Shown here one piece after another: positions 34,017 to 45,046 of a stretch of DNA of 64,000 nt. Every line of letters begins with the position of its first letter. Within the stretch, counting starts at the first letter, position 1. Origin of the DNA: Xenorhabdus yunnanensis (lineage in GTDB: Bacteria; Pseudomonadota; Gammaproteobacteria; Enterobacterales; Enterobacteriaceae); the NCBI RefSeq assembly GCF_028598805.1, contig NZ_JAQRFI010000013.1, positions 30,603-94,602 on the forward strand, given 5' to 3'. The notes under the pieces were generated by a model that had not been told where the DNA came from, did no database searches, and saw only the letters and a program-made list of their open reading frames with translations. The position numbers and the translations under genes were made by a program.

Positions 34017-34526
34017 ATGCGATTACTCACACAGATACTCTTCTTCTCTTGCATGTCCTTGACAAGCTTGCCATCAATTGCAAAATTCTCTACGCCTGCC
34101 AAAATTATGCAGCAATTACAAGAAAGAGGTGTAAATTCTGTTGTGGCGGAGATAAATGAAAAATACGAACAGGACAACATGCTCCATAGTATTTCGACTG
34201 GTGATACACAATGGCTGCAAATTGCCTTTAAGCTCAACCCTAATGCCCATCCAAAATTTCCTCAGAAAATCATTAACGCTTTATCTGTTGCTTTGACTGA
34301 AAATCCTGTAGAGGTATTAGCACTGGCAAAAGCACACCGTACGCTTTCATTCACTGATATCTGCACTATTCCTAATACGCTCAATAAACTGGATAAAAAG
34401 AAAGAGTTTGCCAAAAAAATGATGAATAGCTTAAACGCAGCAGAAAAATCGAATACTGGGGAAAATCGAGATAATATCGAAATCTGTATGTGGGAATTTG
34501 AAAAAGCTCGTAACGCTTATTTCTGA
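34017..34526 (+). CDS. Small secreted protein of unknown function
   Basis: A 169-residue protein with a typical signal peptide (MRLLTQILFFSCMSLTSLP, cleavage probably near SIA-KF), predicting a mature periplasmic or secreted protein of about 145 residues. Two cysteines late in the chain (in FTDICTIP and IEICMWEF) could form a disulfide. The rest is mostly helical. I do not recognise the family. It is monocistronic between gltD and convergent sspB, where E. coli has unrelated genes. The two-cysteine, all-helical, periplasmic layout is also seen in some immunity proteins, but nothing nearby supports that. Confidence 0.65.
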   Translation: MRLLTQILFFSCMSLTSLPSIAKFSTPAKIMQQLQERGVNSVVAEINEKYEQDNMLHSISTGDTQWLQIAFKLNPNAHPKFPQKIINALSVALTENPVEVLALAKAHRTLSFTDICTIPNTLNKLDKKKEFAKKMMNSLNAAEKSNTGENRDNIEICMWEFEKARNAYF

Positions 34527-34645
34527 ACTAAAAATAAAGGAGATCAATGTCTCCTCTATTTGCATTTCCAATACGCCTCTTCACCTTTCAAGTTACAGCC
34601 TTGCTGACTGCAACTTAAAATCTATAAGGTATGAGCGTTAAGCAA

Positions 34646-35143
34646 TTATTTTACAACGCGCAAAGTTGGACGACCTTTTGGCGGTTGAGGTGGCGGTTCG
34701 TCATCTGGCGAATCATTATCGTGAGAAGCTTTGTTACCATGCCTGCTATCGTGGATAAGTACCAAATTATCGGCTATTGGTGCAACTGTTTCTTCTGATC
34801 CAGTATCCTCATCATAGGCAAGTTCTGGCTCAAACATCATTCCCGCACCATTTTCACGGGCATAAACCGCAATAACAGCTGCCATCGGCACATTAACTTG
34901 ACGAGCAACACCACCAAAACGGGCATTGAATCTCACTTCATCGTTAGTCAATTCTAAATTGCCAACCGCTCTCGGCGAGACATTCAAAATAATTTGCCCA
35001 TTTTGCACATATTCCATCGGGACGCTAACTCCATAAACGTTAACATCCACAACAATATGTGGGGTCATGTCATTATCCAATAGCCACTCATAATGTGCCC
35101 TCAATAAATAGGGGCGGCGTGGAGACATTTGAGTCATCTCCAT
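34646..35143 (-). CDS. sspB: ClpXP specificity adaptor SspB
   Basis: A 165-residue protein matching E. coli SspB: SPRRPYLLRAHYEWLLDND, PRAVGNLELTNDEVRFNARF and AVIAVYARENGAG, followed by a flexible acidic and proline-rich linker and the ClpX-docking tail LRVVK. It binds the ssrA tag and delivers tagged proteins to ClpXP. It lies 3 bases after sspA in one operon. Confidence 0.96.
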   Translation of the reverse strand: MEMTQMSPRRPYLLRAHYEWLLDNDMTPHIVVDVNVYGVSVPMEYVQNGQIILNVSPRAVGNLELTNDEVRFNARFGGVARQVNVPMAAVIAVYARENGAGMMFEPELAYDEDTGSEETVAPIADNLVLIHDSRHGNKASHDNDSPDDEPPPQPPKGRPTLRVVK

Positions 35144-35146
35144 AAA

Positions 35147-35797
35147 TTAACTCCGTGATTGTAAACGCATTTCACGTTCGGCTTCTGTCAGTGAGGCCAA
35201 GAATGCATCACGTTCAAACACACGCTGCATATAGATTTGAAGCTCTTTTGTGCCCGGACCTGACAACTCGACGCCTAAGGCAGGTAAACGCCACAGCAGC
35301 GGAGCCAAGTAGCAATCCACCAAACTGAACTCTTCATGCGCGAAGAAAGGATTGAAAAGAGATATACAATCCTTACTCAGTAATTTCTCAGCAAGCTGTT
35401 TACGTGCAGCATTAGCTTCCTGAGCATTTCCTTCCTGAATTTTGTACATCAGGGAATACCAATCTTTTTCAATTCTATACATCGCCATGCGGCACGTGCC
35501 ACGTAAGACTGGATACACAGGCATGAGTGGTGGATGTGGGAAACGTTCATCCAGATATTCCATAATGGCGCGAGAATCATATAAAGTCAGATCACGATCA
35601 ATGAGAGTTGGAACAGATTTATAAGGACTAAAATCAATCAACTCCTGAGGCAAATTATCTTCTTCAAGAGGATCAACATGTACAATATCTACAGTGACCC
35701 CCTTTTCCGCCAGTACAATTCGCACTTGATGGCTAAAAATGTCGGTCGGGCCGGAAAACAGAGTCATTACCGAACGTTTGTTGGCAGCGACAGCCAT
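35147..35797 (-). CDS. sspA: Stringent starvation protein A
   Basis: A 216-residue GST-fold protein without detectable GST catalysis in the family (SVMTLFSGPTDIFSHQVRIV; YDSRAIMEYLDERFPHPPL). SspA binds RNA polymerase with sigma-70 and affects stationary-phase and phage P1 late transcription. In Xenorhabdus-type bacteria it may influence virulence. GGAGG precedes the ATG at 35797; four upstream in-frame codons are unlikely to be used. Confidence 0.95.
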   Translation of the reverse strand: MAVAANKRSVMTLFSGPTDIFSHQVRIVLAEKGVTVDIVHVDPLEEDNLPQELIDFSPYKSVPTLIDRDLTLYDSRAIMEYLDERFPHPPLMPVYPVLRGTCRMAMYRIEKDWYSLMYKIQEGNAQEANAARKQLAEKLLSKDCISLFNPFFAHEEFSLVDCYLAPLLWRLPALGVELSGPGTKELQIYMQRVFERDAFLASLTEAEREMRLQSRS

Positions 35798-36162
35798 GAA
35801 AACCTCCAAGTTTATCTAAAAAAAGGAATGAACAGCCCTTCAATAAACAGCGGCTATTCTCGCTCATATTCTCATCCTGTTTCGCACTTATTATCCGAGG
35901 CTATTCCCTTCACTTTTCTAGTAACTGCTTTACTGGCTGTAACGAGAAATTTCTTGGAAAGATATTTAACCTCTGCCAAATCGGGCAAATTCATGGATAA
36001 GGCAAAAAATTATTACTACTCTATCAGATTTTGCACATTTTGTGGGGAAGTACATTGAGAATTAATGATGAAATATTGGAATTCAGGAATTTATCATTAA
36101 AAAGCGCTATTTATTTGCAAAAAATAGAGAGTTATTAAGGAATGAAAAAATCTGTAGAAATA
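35798..36162. other. Intergenic region upstream of sspA
   Basis: About 365 bases between sspA and the rpsI terminator. It should contain the sspA promoter. A plus-strand frame ending at 36058 overlaps sspA antisense and has no gene-like features. No RNA gene was recognised. Confidence 0.4.
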
Positions 36163-36194
36163 AAAAAACCCACCATAAAAATGGTGGGTTTTTT
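36163..36194. terminator. Terminator of rplM-rpsI
   Basis: A perfect 14-bp stem, AAAAAACCCACCAT / ATGGTGGGTTTTTT, with an AAAA loop, 34 bases beyond the rpsI stop. T runs on both strands make it bidirectional. Confidence 0.92.
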
Positions 36195-36228
36195 AACTTT
36201 AACCCATTGCCACAACTGTGGCAATAAA

Positions 36229-36624
<396 letters not shown>

Positions 36625-36636
36625 CTATAATCCCGA

Positions 36637-37071
<435 letters not shown>

Positions 37072-37332
37072 TTACCCAATTATAAGTTACATGTTGGTGA
37101 ACACTCGATGTTCAGAAACTTTTTGGAGGTTCACACGACTCATGTCCAGCAAACCTACCCCTTCGAATAGCCTATGCCGGCACTAATGCAAGTTTTTTGG
37201 GAAAAAAAACCTGCTGTAACGTGGGGTCGCAAGATTATAGAGAACTCATCATAAAAAATCGACCCCAAATTCAATAATTATCCTATTGGTTGGTATTACT
37301 TTCATGCATTGGTATCCAAAGAGGTAAATAAA

Positions 37333-38460
37333 TCAGGGTAAATGCGGAAGTTTCAGGTATTCCTCACTCTGCATTTCCTGCAATCGAGACAAGCAACGTC
37401 GATATTCAAACGTCAACAACTCACCTTGATAAATCTGTTCCATCGGCGCATCAGCATTGATGATGAGTTTTACCTGACGCTCATAGAATTCATCTACCAG
37501 TGCAATGAAACGCCGTGCCGCACTTTCATTCAATTCCGTCATGATTGGCATATCATGCAACAAAACAGAATGATAAAGCTTCGACAAAGCAATGTAGTCC
37601 AACTGACTGCGGGGATCTTCGCACAATGTTTTAAAATGGATGGCCAATACACCATCAATACTACTGATTGCAGGCATGTTGCGATGATTGATCTCCAATA
37701 CAGGATTCGGCTCTCCTGCTCGTCCAGCCAAACGCTGGAACATATGACGCATCTCCTGCCGATTCTGTTCCGTCAATGGCGTCAAATAAAGGTGAGCCTG
37801 TGTAAGTGTCCGTAAACGATAATCAATACCTGCATCGACATTCATGACATCACAATATTTTTTGATCTGCTCGATGGCAGGCAGGAACCGCACACGCTGC
37901 AATCCATTTCGATATAGTTCATCAGGTGGAATGTTGGATGTCGCCACCAAGGCAATGCCCCGTGCAAACAGGGCCTCCAGCAATGTACCGAGGATCATTG
38001 CATCCGTAATGTCAGATACAAAAAACTCATCAAAACAGAGGATATCCGTCTGTGCCTTGAAGCCATCAGCGACTACTTCCAAAGGGTTTTCATGTCCTTG
38101 TAAAACTGTTAACTCTTCATGTACCCGCAACATAAAACGGTGAAAATGGAGACGCAGTTTCCTCTCAGTAGGCAAGCTCTGGAAAAACATATCCATCAAC
38201 CACGTTTTTCCTCGCCCTACACCCCCCCACATATAGAGTCCCTGAACAGGACGATACTGCTCAGGGGATTGCCGACCAAACAACTTGCCCAACATGTCTT
38301 TCAATCCATTGGATTGCGGAATATGACAAGATCGGGCATTGACGAGATCACGATGTATGATATCGAGACGTTCAACAGTATTGCGCTGTACTTCGTCAGG
38401 TTGATACTGACCATCAGACAGCGCTGCTTGATAGAGAGATGAAGGTGTAATCGGTGACAT
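37333..38460 (-). CDS. zapE: Cell division ATPase ZapE (AFG1 family)
   Basis: A 375-residue AFG1/LACE1-type ATPase with Walker A in YMWGGVGRGKTWLMD (about residues 77-91), Walker B DILCFDEFFVSDI, and the sensor region LVATSNIPPDELYRNGLQR. ZapE acts at the Z ring under low-oxygen or heat stress. The start MSPITPSSLYQAALSDG at 38460 matches E. coli; a longer frame to 38493 lacks support. Confidence 0.95.
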   Translation of the reverse strand: MSPITPSSLYQAALSDGQYQPDEVQRNTVERLDIIHRDLVNARSCHIPQSNGLKDMLGKLFGRQSPEQYRPVQGLYMWGGVGRGKTWLMDMFFQSLPTERKLRLHFHRFMLRVHEELTVLQGHENPLEVVADGFKAQTDILCFDEFFVSDITDAMILGTLLEALFARGIALVATSNIPPDELYRNGLQRVRFLPAIEQIKKYCDVMNVDAGIDYRLRTLTQAHLYLTPLTEQNRQEMRHMFQRLAGRAGEPNPVLEINHRNMPAISSIDGVLAIHFKTLCEDPRSQLDYIALSKLYHSVLLHDMPIMTELNESAARRFIALVDEFYERQVKLIINADAPMEQIYQGELLTFEYRRCLSRLQEMQSEEYLKLPHLP

Positions 38461-38733
38461 GAAAGTGACAATCCTTAAAATTTTTATTCTCAATGCGTAT
38501 CGTATGTAACAGCTCTGTTGGCTACATTCGCAGCCCTTGCCTTCGCACAGTGGTTAGAAACCCATTAGTCCGAAATCCATTGAGTATAGATGCTTTTGGC
38601 TACGAATTTTTGACTACATATTTTGGTAAATCCGTATAAAATTAATATATTAAGCAATAGATAAATTAATTAAATAATAATCAATATTCCACTCTGACTA
38701 AATTAACGGTTATAGTGGTAGTCATGATACCAA

Positions 38734-38792
38734 GAGCCTATCCCAGTAGGCGTATATCCTTGCAAATAGAACTGCCTAATGGGATAAAGCTC
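38734..38792. repeat. Stem-loop repeat upstream of zapG (copy 1)
   Basis: GAGC, then TATCCCAGTAGGC, pair with GCCTAATGGGATA, then GCTC: a 13-bp stem with one mismatch plus an outer 4-bp stem around about 22 bases. It shares GTAGTCAT, GAGCCTATCC and a GCC-N4-GGGATA end with 39456-39516. The rest of the 408-base zapE-zapG divergent gap is AT-rich. It also holds a triple ACATTGCA-type short repeat at 38815-38846. Confidence 0.5.
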
Positions 38793-38868
38793 TAATAGAT
38801 TGCGAACAATATTGATTGCAAAACATTGCAGAACATTGCAGAACAATGATGTTATTAAAGGAGTTGCC

Positions 38869-39270
38869 ATGACTTGGGAATATGCACTGATCGGATTAAT
38901 CATTGGTTTTATCATCGGCGCGCTGGCTGTCCGCTTTGGCAGCTCCAAGCTACGCCAACAAAATGCGCAACAAGCTGAATTAGAGAAAAATCGGGCTGAA
39001 TTGGAAGAATACCGCAAAGAGTTGGTCAGCCATTTCGCCCGCAGTGCTGAATTACTTGACAATATGGCGCGCGATTATCGTCAATTGTATCAGCACATGG
39101 CTAAAAGCTCCAATGACCTGATGCCCAACATGCCAGTACAAGATAATCCTTTCAATTACCGTCTGAGCGAATCCGAAGCTAAGACACATAAAGCGACTGC
39201 TAATATGCCTCCACGGGATTATTCTGAGGGTGCCTCTGGTCTATTCCGCCCAATTCAAGATAAGAAATAA
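38869..39270 (+). CDS. zapG: ZapG (YhcB, DUF1043) envelope division protein
   Basis: A 133-residue protein from the ATG at 38869 (GGAG upstream). It has one N-terminal membrane helix (YALIGLIIGFIIGALAVRF), a long coiled coil, and a conserved end (SEGASGLFRPIQDKK). ZapG/YhcB coordinates peptidoglycan synthesis and division and interacts with RodZ-type complexes. It is divergent from zapE and next to degQ, as in E. coli. Confidence 0.93.
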   Translation: MTWEYALIGLIIGFIIGALAVRFGSSKLRQQNAQQAELEKNRAELEEYRKELVSHFARSAELLDNMARDYRQLYQHMAKSSNDLMPNMPVQDNPFNYRLSESEAKTHKATANMPPRDYSEGASGLFRPIQDKK

Positions 39271-39281
39271 TAATGAACTTT

Positions 39282-39310
39282 GCCGTGGTAACGATGAATA
39301 CCACGGCTTT
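39282..39310 (+). terminator. Terminator of zapG
   Basis: A perfect 9-bp stem, GCCGTGGTA / TACCACGGC, with an 8-base loop and TTTCT, starting 11 bases after the zapG stop. Confidence 0.8.
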
Positions 39311-39455
39311 CTGTTGTGACTCTTCATCCAGCCGAAAAAATTTTGTTTTTTATTTCTAATTCACGTAAATACCTGTAAAGAAGTTCATTTAAACTACTTT
39401 ATTAGTGAACTTTGCTGAATAGTTGGTAGTCATAACAGCATTGAAACAATTATGC

Positions 39456-39516
39456 TTAGAGCCTATCCAAATACGCGTAATTTCTGAGGCTTCTAAATGC
39501 CCGGACGGGATAGGTA
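39456..39516. repeat. Stem-loop repeat upstream of degQ (copy 2)
   Basis: GAGCCTATCC pairs at its CCTATCC part with GGATAGG about 45 bases on. A GTAGTCAT shared with copy 1 lies further upstream. The two copies flank zapG and look like members of a dispersed palindromic family. Confidence 0.45.
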
Positions 39517-39565
39517 TCTTAAGTAAAATTTCCTTTTCTAGCTTAGGTATTAAGAGAACGTATTC

Positions 39566-40945
39566 ATGAAAAGAAAAAATACATTGCTCAGCGCACTCGC
39601 TATTAGTATTGGACTGTCTTTAACTTCAGTTCCAGTGGTAAGTAATGCAGCTTTACCTGCTGCAATGGCCTCTCAAGAATTACCCAGTCTCTCCCCCATG
39701 CTGGAAAAAGTACTTCCTTCTGTTGTCACGGTTCATACCTCAGGTACAGAAGTACAAAACCAACGGCTTCAATTACCCGACGATTTCCAATTCTTCTTCG
39801 GCCCGGCTTTTCCCCCACAAGGGCAAAGAAGCCGCCCATTCAAGGGGCTAGGCTCAGGCGTTATTATTGATGCCAATAAAGGCTATATGTTGACCAATAA
39901 CCATGTTATTGATAATGCAAATAAAATACGCGTTCAATTAAACGATGGTCGTGAATATTCAGCAAAACTCATTGGGCGTGATCCACAAACTGACATTGCA
40001 CTTTTACAATTGCAAAATGCTAAAAACCTGACTGCCATTAAATTCGCTGATTCCGACAAACTGCACGTTGGAGATTACGCTGTCGCAATCGGTAACCCAT
40101 TTGGATTGGGGCAAACAGTTACATCAGGCATCATTTCCGCTCTGGGTCGCAGTGGCCTGAATTTGGAAGGTTTGGAAAACTTTATCCAGACCGATGCCTC
40201 CATTAACCGTGGTAACTCCGGTGGCGCATTGATTAATCTGAAAGGGGAGTTGATCGGCATTAACACCGCTATCATTGCCCCCGGTGGCGGTAACGTCGGT
40301 ATTGGTTTTGCCATCCCCGGCAATATGGCCAAGACCCTTGCAGCGCAGCTTATTGATCATGGAGAAGTCAAACGCGGCATACTCGGTATCAAAGGGACCG
40401 AGATGACATCTGACATTGCCCAGGCACTCAAAGTTGAAGCACAGCAAGGGGCATTTGTCAGTGAAGTCATTCCTAAATCAGCCGCCGCTAAAGCAGGTAT
40501 TAAACCAGGAGATGTGCTGGTTTCCTTTGATGGCAAGAAAATGAATAGCTTTGCTGAATTGCGGGCGAAGATTGGTACAACCGCCGTAGGCAAAGAAGTC
40601 AGAATTGGTCTGTTGCGTAAAGGGAAACCACTTGAAGTCACCGTAGCTCTTGATAACAGTGATGGCGAGTCAACCAAAGCGGAAAAACTGAGTATCGCCC
40701 TGCAAGGCGCGTCCCTGAGCAATGGCACCATAAAAAATACTCAAGGCATCAAAGTGGATTCCATTGCCCCGAACTCACCTGCTGCTATGTTTGGTTTACA
40801 GAAGAATGACTTAATTGTTGGAGCCAACAATGTGCGTGTGCGGAACATCAGTGAATTACGTAAGATCACTGAAGAGAAGCCTTCCATTATCGCCTTGAAC
40901 GTTTTACGTGGTGACGATAATGTTTATCTGTTACTGCGTAATTAA
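39566..40945 (+). CDS. degQ: Periplasmic serine protease DegQ
   Basis: A 459-residue HtrA protease. It has a signal peptide cleaved after about VVSNAA, the trypsin-like triad His113 (TNNHVID), Asp143 (QTDIALL) and Ser218 (RGNSGGAL), and two PDZ domains (about 255-350 and 365-455). The short LA loop and overall sequence favour DegQ over DegP. It degrades or refolds damaged periplasmic proteins. It is directly upstream of degS, the conserved enteric pair. Confidence 0.95.
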   Translation: MKRKNTLLSALAISIGLSLTSVPVVSNAALPAAMASQELPSLSPMLEKVLPSVVTVHTSGTEVQNQRLQLPDDFQFFFGPAFPPQGQRSRPFKGLGSGVIIDANKGYMLTNNHVIDNANKIRVQLNDGREYSAKLIGRDPQTDIALLQLQNAKNLTAIKFADSDKLHVGDYAVAIGNPFGLGQTVTSGIISALGRSGLNLEGLENFIQTDASINRGNSGGALINLKGELIGINTAIIAPGGGNVGIGFAIPGNMAKTLAAQLIDHGEVKRGILGIKGTEMTSDIAQALKVEAQQGAFVSEVIPKSAAAKAGIKPGDVLVSFDGKKMNSFAELRAKIGTTAVGKEVRIGLLRKGKPLEVTVALDNSDGESTKAEKLSIALQGASLSNGTIKNTQGIKVDSIAPNSPAAMFGLQKNDLIVGANNVRVRNISELRKITEEKPSIIALNVLRGDDNVYLLLRN

Positions 40946-40970
40946 TCTATTGAGTCTAAAGAACACAATT

Positions 40971-41039
40971 TATACTCAATAGATTTCAAGTTGCGACACA
41001 GCCAACAAAGCAGCAACTTGCAAGGTGACAAAAAGTATA
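40971..41039. repeat. Short ERIC derivative (69 bp)
   Basis: The ends are TATACTCAATAGATTTCAAG and a right end reading GCAACTTGCAAGGTGAC then AAAAAGTATA. It keeps CAGCCAACAAAG from the right half of ERIC but lacks the central AATCCCC...GGGGTGAG block of the copy at 4613-4739. It is 69 bases from end to end. Confidence 0.75.
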
Positions 41040-41047
41040 AAATCCAT

Positions 41048-41074
41048 ACAGACACAGTATAATGCTGTGTCTGT
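41048..41074. terminator. Hairpin between degQ and degS
   Basis: A 10-bp stem, ACAGACACAG / CTGTGTCTGT, with a 7-base loop that contains TATAAT. It could end degQ transcripts. The TATAAT in the loop could equally be part of a degS promoter. Confidence 0.45.
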
Positions 41075-41122
41075 TCACTTCTATGCTATCCTTCTTTCAA
41101 TCATTGATTACTGAATAATGCC

Positions 41123-42184
41123 ATGCTGATCAAGTTATTACGCTCTATACTCATAGGCTTATTTATTGCAGCTATTTTGCTGATCGCTATACCGTCCCTA
41201 CGCCCCAGTGGCTTAAAAAACTTCCTGAGCGGCGGCAACAACAGCGATAGAATATCAAGTTTCAGCAAAGCAGTCCGCCGAGCTGCTCCTGCTGTAGTTA
41301 ATATTTACAGTAGCAATATGGGAAGTTTTTCCCATGAAAGCCGGGAACTTCGCGCCTTGGGATCTGGTGTCATTATGAGTGAGCAGGGCTATATTCTCAC
41401 TAATAGACATGTCATCAATAAAGCAGGTTCCATCATTATCGCATTACAAGATGGGAGCTTTTATGAAGCACTGCTAGTTGGCTCAGATGGCCCAACGGAT
41501 CTGGCAGTCTTAAAAATCAGAGCCAAAAACCTTCCCGTGATCCCAATTAACCCTGAGCGAATCCCCCATGTGGGAGATATCGTGTTAGCCATCGGCAATC
41601 CGTACAATTTGGGACAAACCATTACGCAGGGCATTATCAGCGCAACTGGGCGTGTCAGTCTTAGCCAAACACGCCGCCAGAATTTCCTGCAAACAGACGC
41701 ATCAATTAATAAAGGCAACTCTGGTGGTGCTTTGGTCAATACGCAAGGAGAATTAGTTGGCATCAATACATTGACGTTCGATCAGTCAGAGTTTGGTATA
41801 ACACCGGAAGGATTGGGATTTGCCATTCCAACGAAGCTGGCTACGACAATCATGCATAAATTGATCCGTGATGGACGAGTTATCAGGGGATATATAGGTA
41901 TCACCTCGCAAGAGTTACTCAATATTCGCTCATCAGGCAATAACATCAATCAAATTAAAGGGGTACGTGTTTTCCAGATCAAACCAAACAGTCCTGCTGA
42001 AAAAGCAGGCATCAAAGCGGAAGATATCATTACCAGCGTCAATCATCAGCCTGCAATTTCACCAGCCGAAATGATGGATCAAGTCGCGGAAATAGCCCCA
42101 GGTAGCGTTGTGCCTGTCACCGTATTGCGCGATGGTATTTCCCTCACTTTTAACGTCACAATCGATGAGTTTGATGATTACTAA
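41123..42184 (+). CDS. degS: Site-1 protease DegS (sigma-E stress sensor)
   Basis: A 353-residue membrane-anchored HtrA protease. It has one N-terminal membrane helix (LIGLFIAAILLIAIP), a triad His96 (TNRHVIN), Asp126 (PTDLAVL) and Ser200 (KGNSGGAL), and a single PDZ domain at about 255-350. Misfolded porin C-termini bind the PDZ, and DegS then cuts RseA to release sigma-E. It follows degQ. Confidence 0.96.
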   Translation: MLIKLLRSILIGLFIAAILLIAIPSLRPSGLKNFLSGGNNSDRISSFSKAVRRAAPAVVNIYSSNMGSFSHESRELRALGSGVIMSEQGYILTNRHVINKAGSIIIALQDGSFYEALLVGSDGPTDLAVLKIRAKNLPVIPINPERIPHVGDIVLAIGNPYNLGQTITQGIISATGRVSLSQTRRQNFLQTDASINKGNSGGALVNTQGELVGINTLTFDQSEFGITPEGLGFAIPTKLATTIMHKLIRDGRVIRGYIGITSQELLNIRSSGNNINQIKGVRVFQIKPNSPAEKAGIKAEDIITSVNHQPAISPAEMMDQVAEIAPGSVVPVTVLRDGISLTFNVTIDEFDDY

Positions 42185-42290
42185 AACGGACACGGCAGAT
42201 CGATGCCCCCCAATTGTCTGACCTTGCTCACTCCTCGCCCACACATTGGGCTACTAACACACGTTGGGCGAGGAAAAATATTAATTCCGT

Positions 42291-43556
<1,266 letters not shown>

Positions 43557-43610
43557 TCATAATTCTCTTATTTAATTCAAAGTGTGCTGTTCGCGGCGAG
43601 GAAAACAGAC

Positions 43611-43865
43611 TCAAAATCCCTGAAGCTTGCGGTCTCGCTGCCACTGCGTAGGAGTATAGGCTTTGATTGACAACGCATGAATGCGGTTATCAGCAATGTA
43701 TTCCATCAGAGGAGCGTAAACCGTCTGCTGTTGTTTAACTCGACTCAGACCATCAAAAAGTGCACCAACAACAATAACCTGAAAATGGCTGCCATCACCG
43801 CTAACGATAACTTCATCAAGTGCCAAATTTTCCATCAGCACTTTTTTAATTTCATTAGTATCCAT
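43611..43865 (-). CDS. ibaG: BolA-family protein IbaG
   Basis: An 84-residue BolA-like protein ([36 protein letters not shown]), with the conserved histidines used with monothiol glutaredoxins for Fe-S cluster binding. It is linked to acid stress in E. coli. It sits between the mla operon and murA, the conserved order, though a terminator now separates it from mlaB. Confidence 0.93.
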   Translation of the reverse strand: MDTNEIKKVLMENLALDEVIVSGDGSHFQVIVVGALFDGLSRVKQQQTVYAPLMEYIADNRIHALSIKAYTPTQWQRDRKLQGF

Positions 43866-43956
43866 AAATTGCTCACATTCGTTGTTAGAAAATATTTGTC
43901 GTTAGAAAATAATAGTAGATACCTATCCTAATGGAATCCAGACGACTCTTAAACCA

Positions 43957-43994
43957 AGAAAAACGCCCCTGCAAGTTTATGGCTTACAAGGGCG
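43957..43994 (-). terminator. Terminator after mlaB
   Basis: On the minus strand CGCCCTTG pairs with CAGGGGCG (one G-U) around a 15-base loop and is followed by TTTTTCTT. It separates mlaFEDCB from ibaG-murA, so murA must have its own promoter or depend on read-through. Confidence 0.75.
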
Positions 43995-44013
43995 CTGATT
44001 ATCAAAAAAAGAA

Positions 44014-44340
44014 TTACACTTTAGGCTGATTATCGCTAAGAAGAGTTTGCAGGCCATACAACGTTATCAACGTATTTAAACGTTCACTAACGCCTGAAAA
44101 TGTCAGTGTCCTGTCACGTTGTTGGTATTCTCCCTTTAATCGGACCAACAGAGCCAACCCCGTAGAGTCCACATGATTAAGCGAGGAAACATCAATATTG
44201 TCGATTCCCTCCAGAATACGGTCTTTTTGTTGCCAAAGGGGAAGCAAACTATCACGACCCAATGTGCCTTTCAGAAACAATGTATTGTCGGTCTTTTCCC
44301 AGTCAATAGTTTCCTGATTGGCTTTTTCTTTACTTATCAT
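44014..44340 (-). CDS. mlaB: MlaB, STAS-domain subunit of the Mla ABC complex
   Basis: A 108-residue STAS protein with the conserved core NIDVSSLNHVDSTGLALLVR (Asp-Ser-Thr motif). MlaB binds MlaF and is needed for assembly and activity of the MlaFEDB transporter at the inner membrane. It is the last gene of mlaFEDCB. Confidence 0.93.
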   Translation of the reverse strand: MISKEKANQETIDWEKTDNTLFLKGTLGRDSLLPLWQQKDRILEGIDNIDVSSLNHVDSTGLALLVRLKGEYQQRDRTLTFSGVSERLNTLITLYGLQTLLSDNQPKV

Positions 44341-44384
44341 GTTATTTACTCATCATGCCGCTATCAAAAGTGCCTTTTTCCATC

Positions 44385-45014
44385 TCACTTTTTCTTTTCT
44401 AAAGTGATCGGTGCTTTCGCGCTGATAGTCAACTGTTCAGTCAGACCATTTATTCCTTTCTGACGCAGGATATCCACCCATTCATTCTGTTTGGTCGTGA
44501 TCATGCTCACGCCTTCCGCAATCATGTCATAAGCCTGCCAATTACCTGTCTTACTGTTTTTACGCCATTGAAAATCTAAGCGAACTGGCGGTTGCCCATT
44601 AGGATCAATAATCGTGACACGAATTGCCACTATAGACTTATCACCCAATGGCTGTTCTGGTGCAATCTGGTAATTTTGTCCATGATACATAGCCAAAGCC
44701 TGGCCATATGCCTGCTCCAGATAGGATTCAAACGCCTTGAAATAAGCATCACGCTGCTCAGGTGTCGCTTGTTTGTAGTAAGGCCCCAAAACCAGTGCTC
44801 CTGCATATTTGACCTGCACATAAGGCATCAACTCCTGATGCACTATTTGGCGCAAGACTTGTGGATTTGCCTGAATCTGAGGTTGCTCTTTCTTCAAACG
44901 GGTAAACGTTTTTTCAGCGGCATCCTTCATCAATAAGTAAGGATTGGTTTGATCTGCAGCGCTGGCCAATGGCGTAACCACCAGCAACGCAACCATAAGT
45001 AATCGCTTAAACAT
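44385..45014 (-). CDS. mlaC: MlaC, periplasmic phospholipid carrier
   Basis: A 209-residue protein with a signal peptide ([20 protein letters not shown], cut near ASA-AD). The MlaC fold is shown by [30 protein letters not shown] and [20 protein letters not shown]. It shuttles phospholipid between the MlaA-porin complex in the outer membrane and MlaD. Confidence 0.95.
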   Translation of the reverse strand: MFKRLLMVALLVVTPLASAADQTNPYLLMKDAAEKTFTRLKKEQPQIQANPQVLRQIVHQELMPYVQVKYAGALVLGPYYKQATPEQRDAYFKAFESYLEQAYGQALAMYHGQNYQIAPEQPLGDKSIVAIRVTIIDPNGQPPVRLDFQWRKNSKTGNWQAYDMIAEGVSMITTKQNEWVDILRQKGINGLTEQLTISAKAPITLEKKK

Positions 45015-45046
45015 AAGTGTATTTCTCCTAAGCAGTGGATTGCTGG

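Noticed and set aside
35678..36058. A 126-codon plus-strand frame over the sspA start
   Set aside because: It overlaps sspA antisense and its promoter region, and the composition is not protein-like.
42232..42274. A TCCTCGCCCA/TGGGCGAGGA inverted repeat between degS and murA as a terminator
   Set aside because: The loop is 23 bases long, no T run follows on either outgoing side, and competing GCCCA/TGGGC pairings exist, so its role is unclear.
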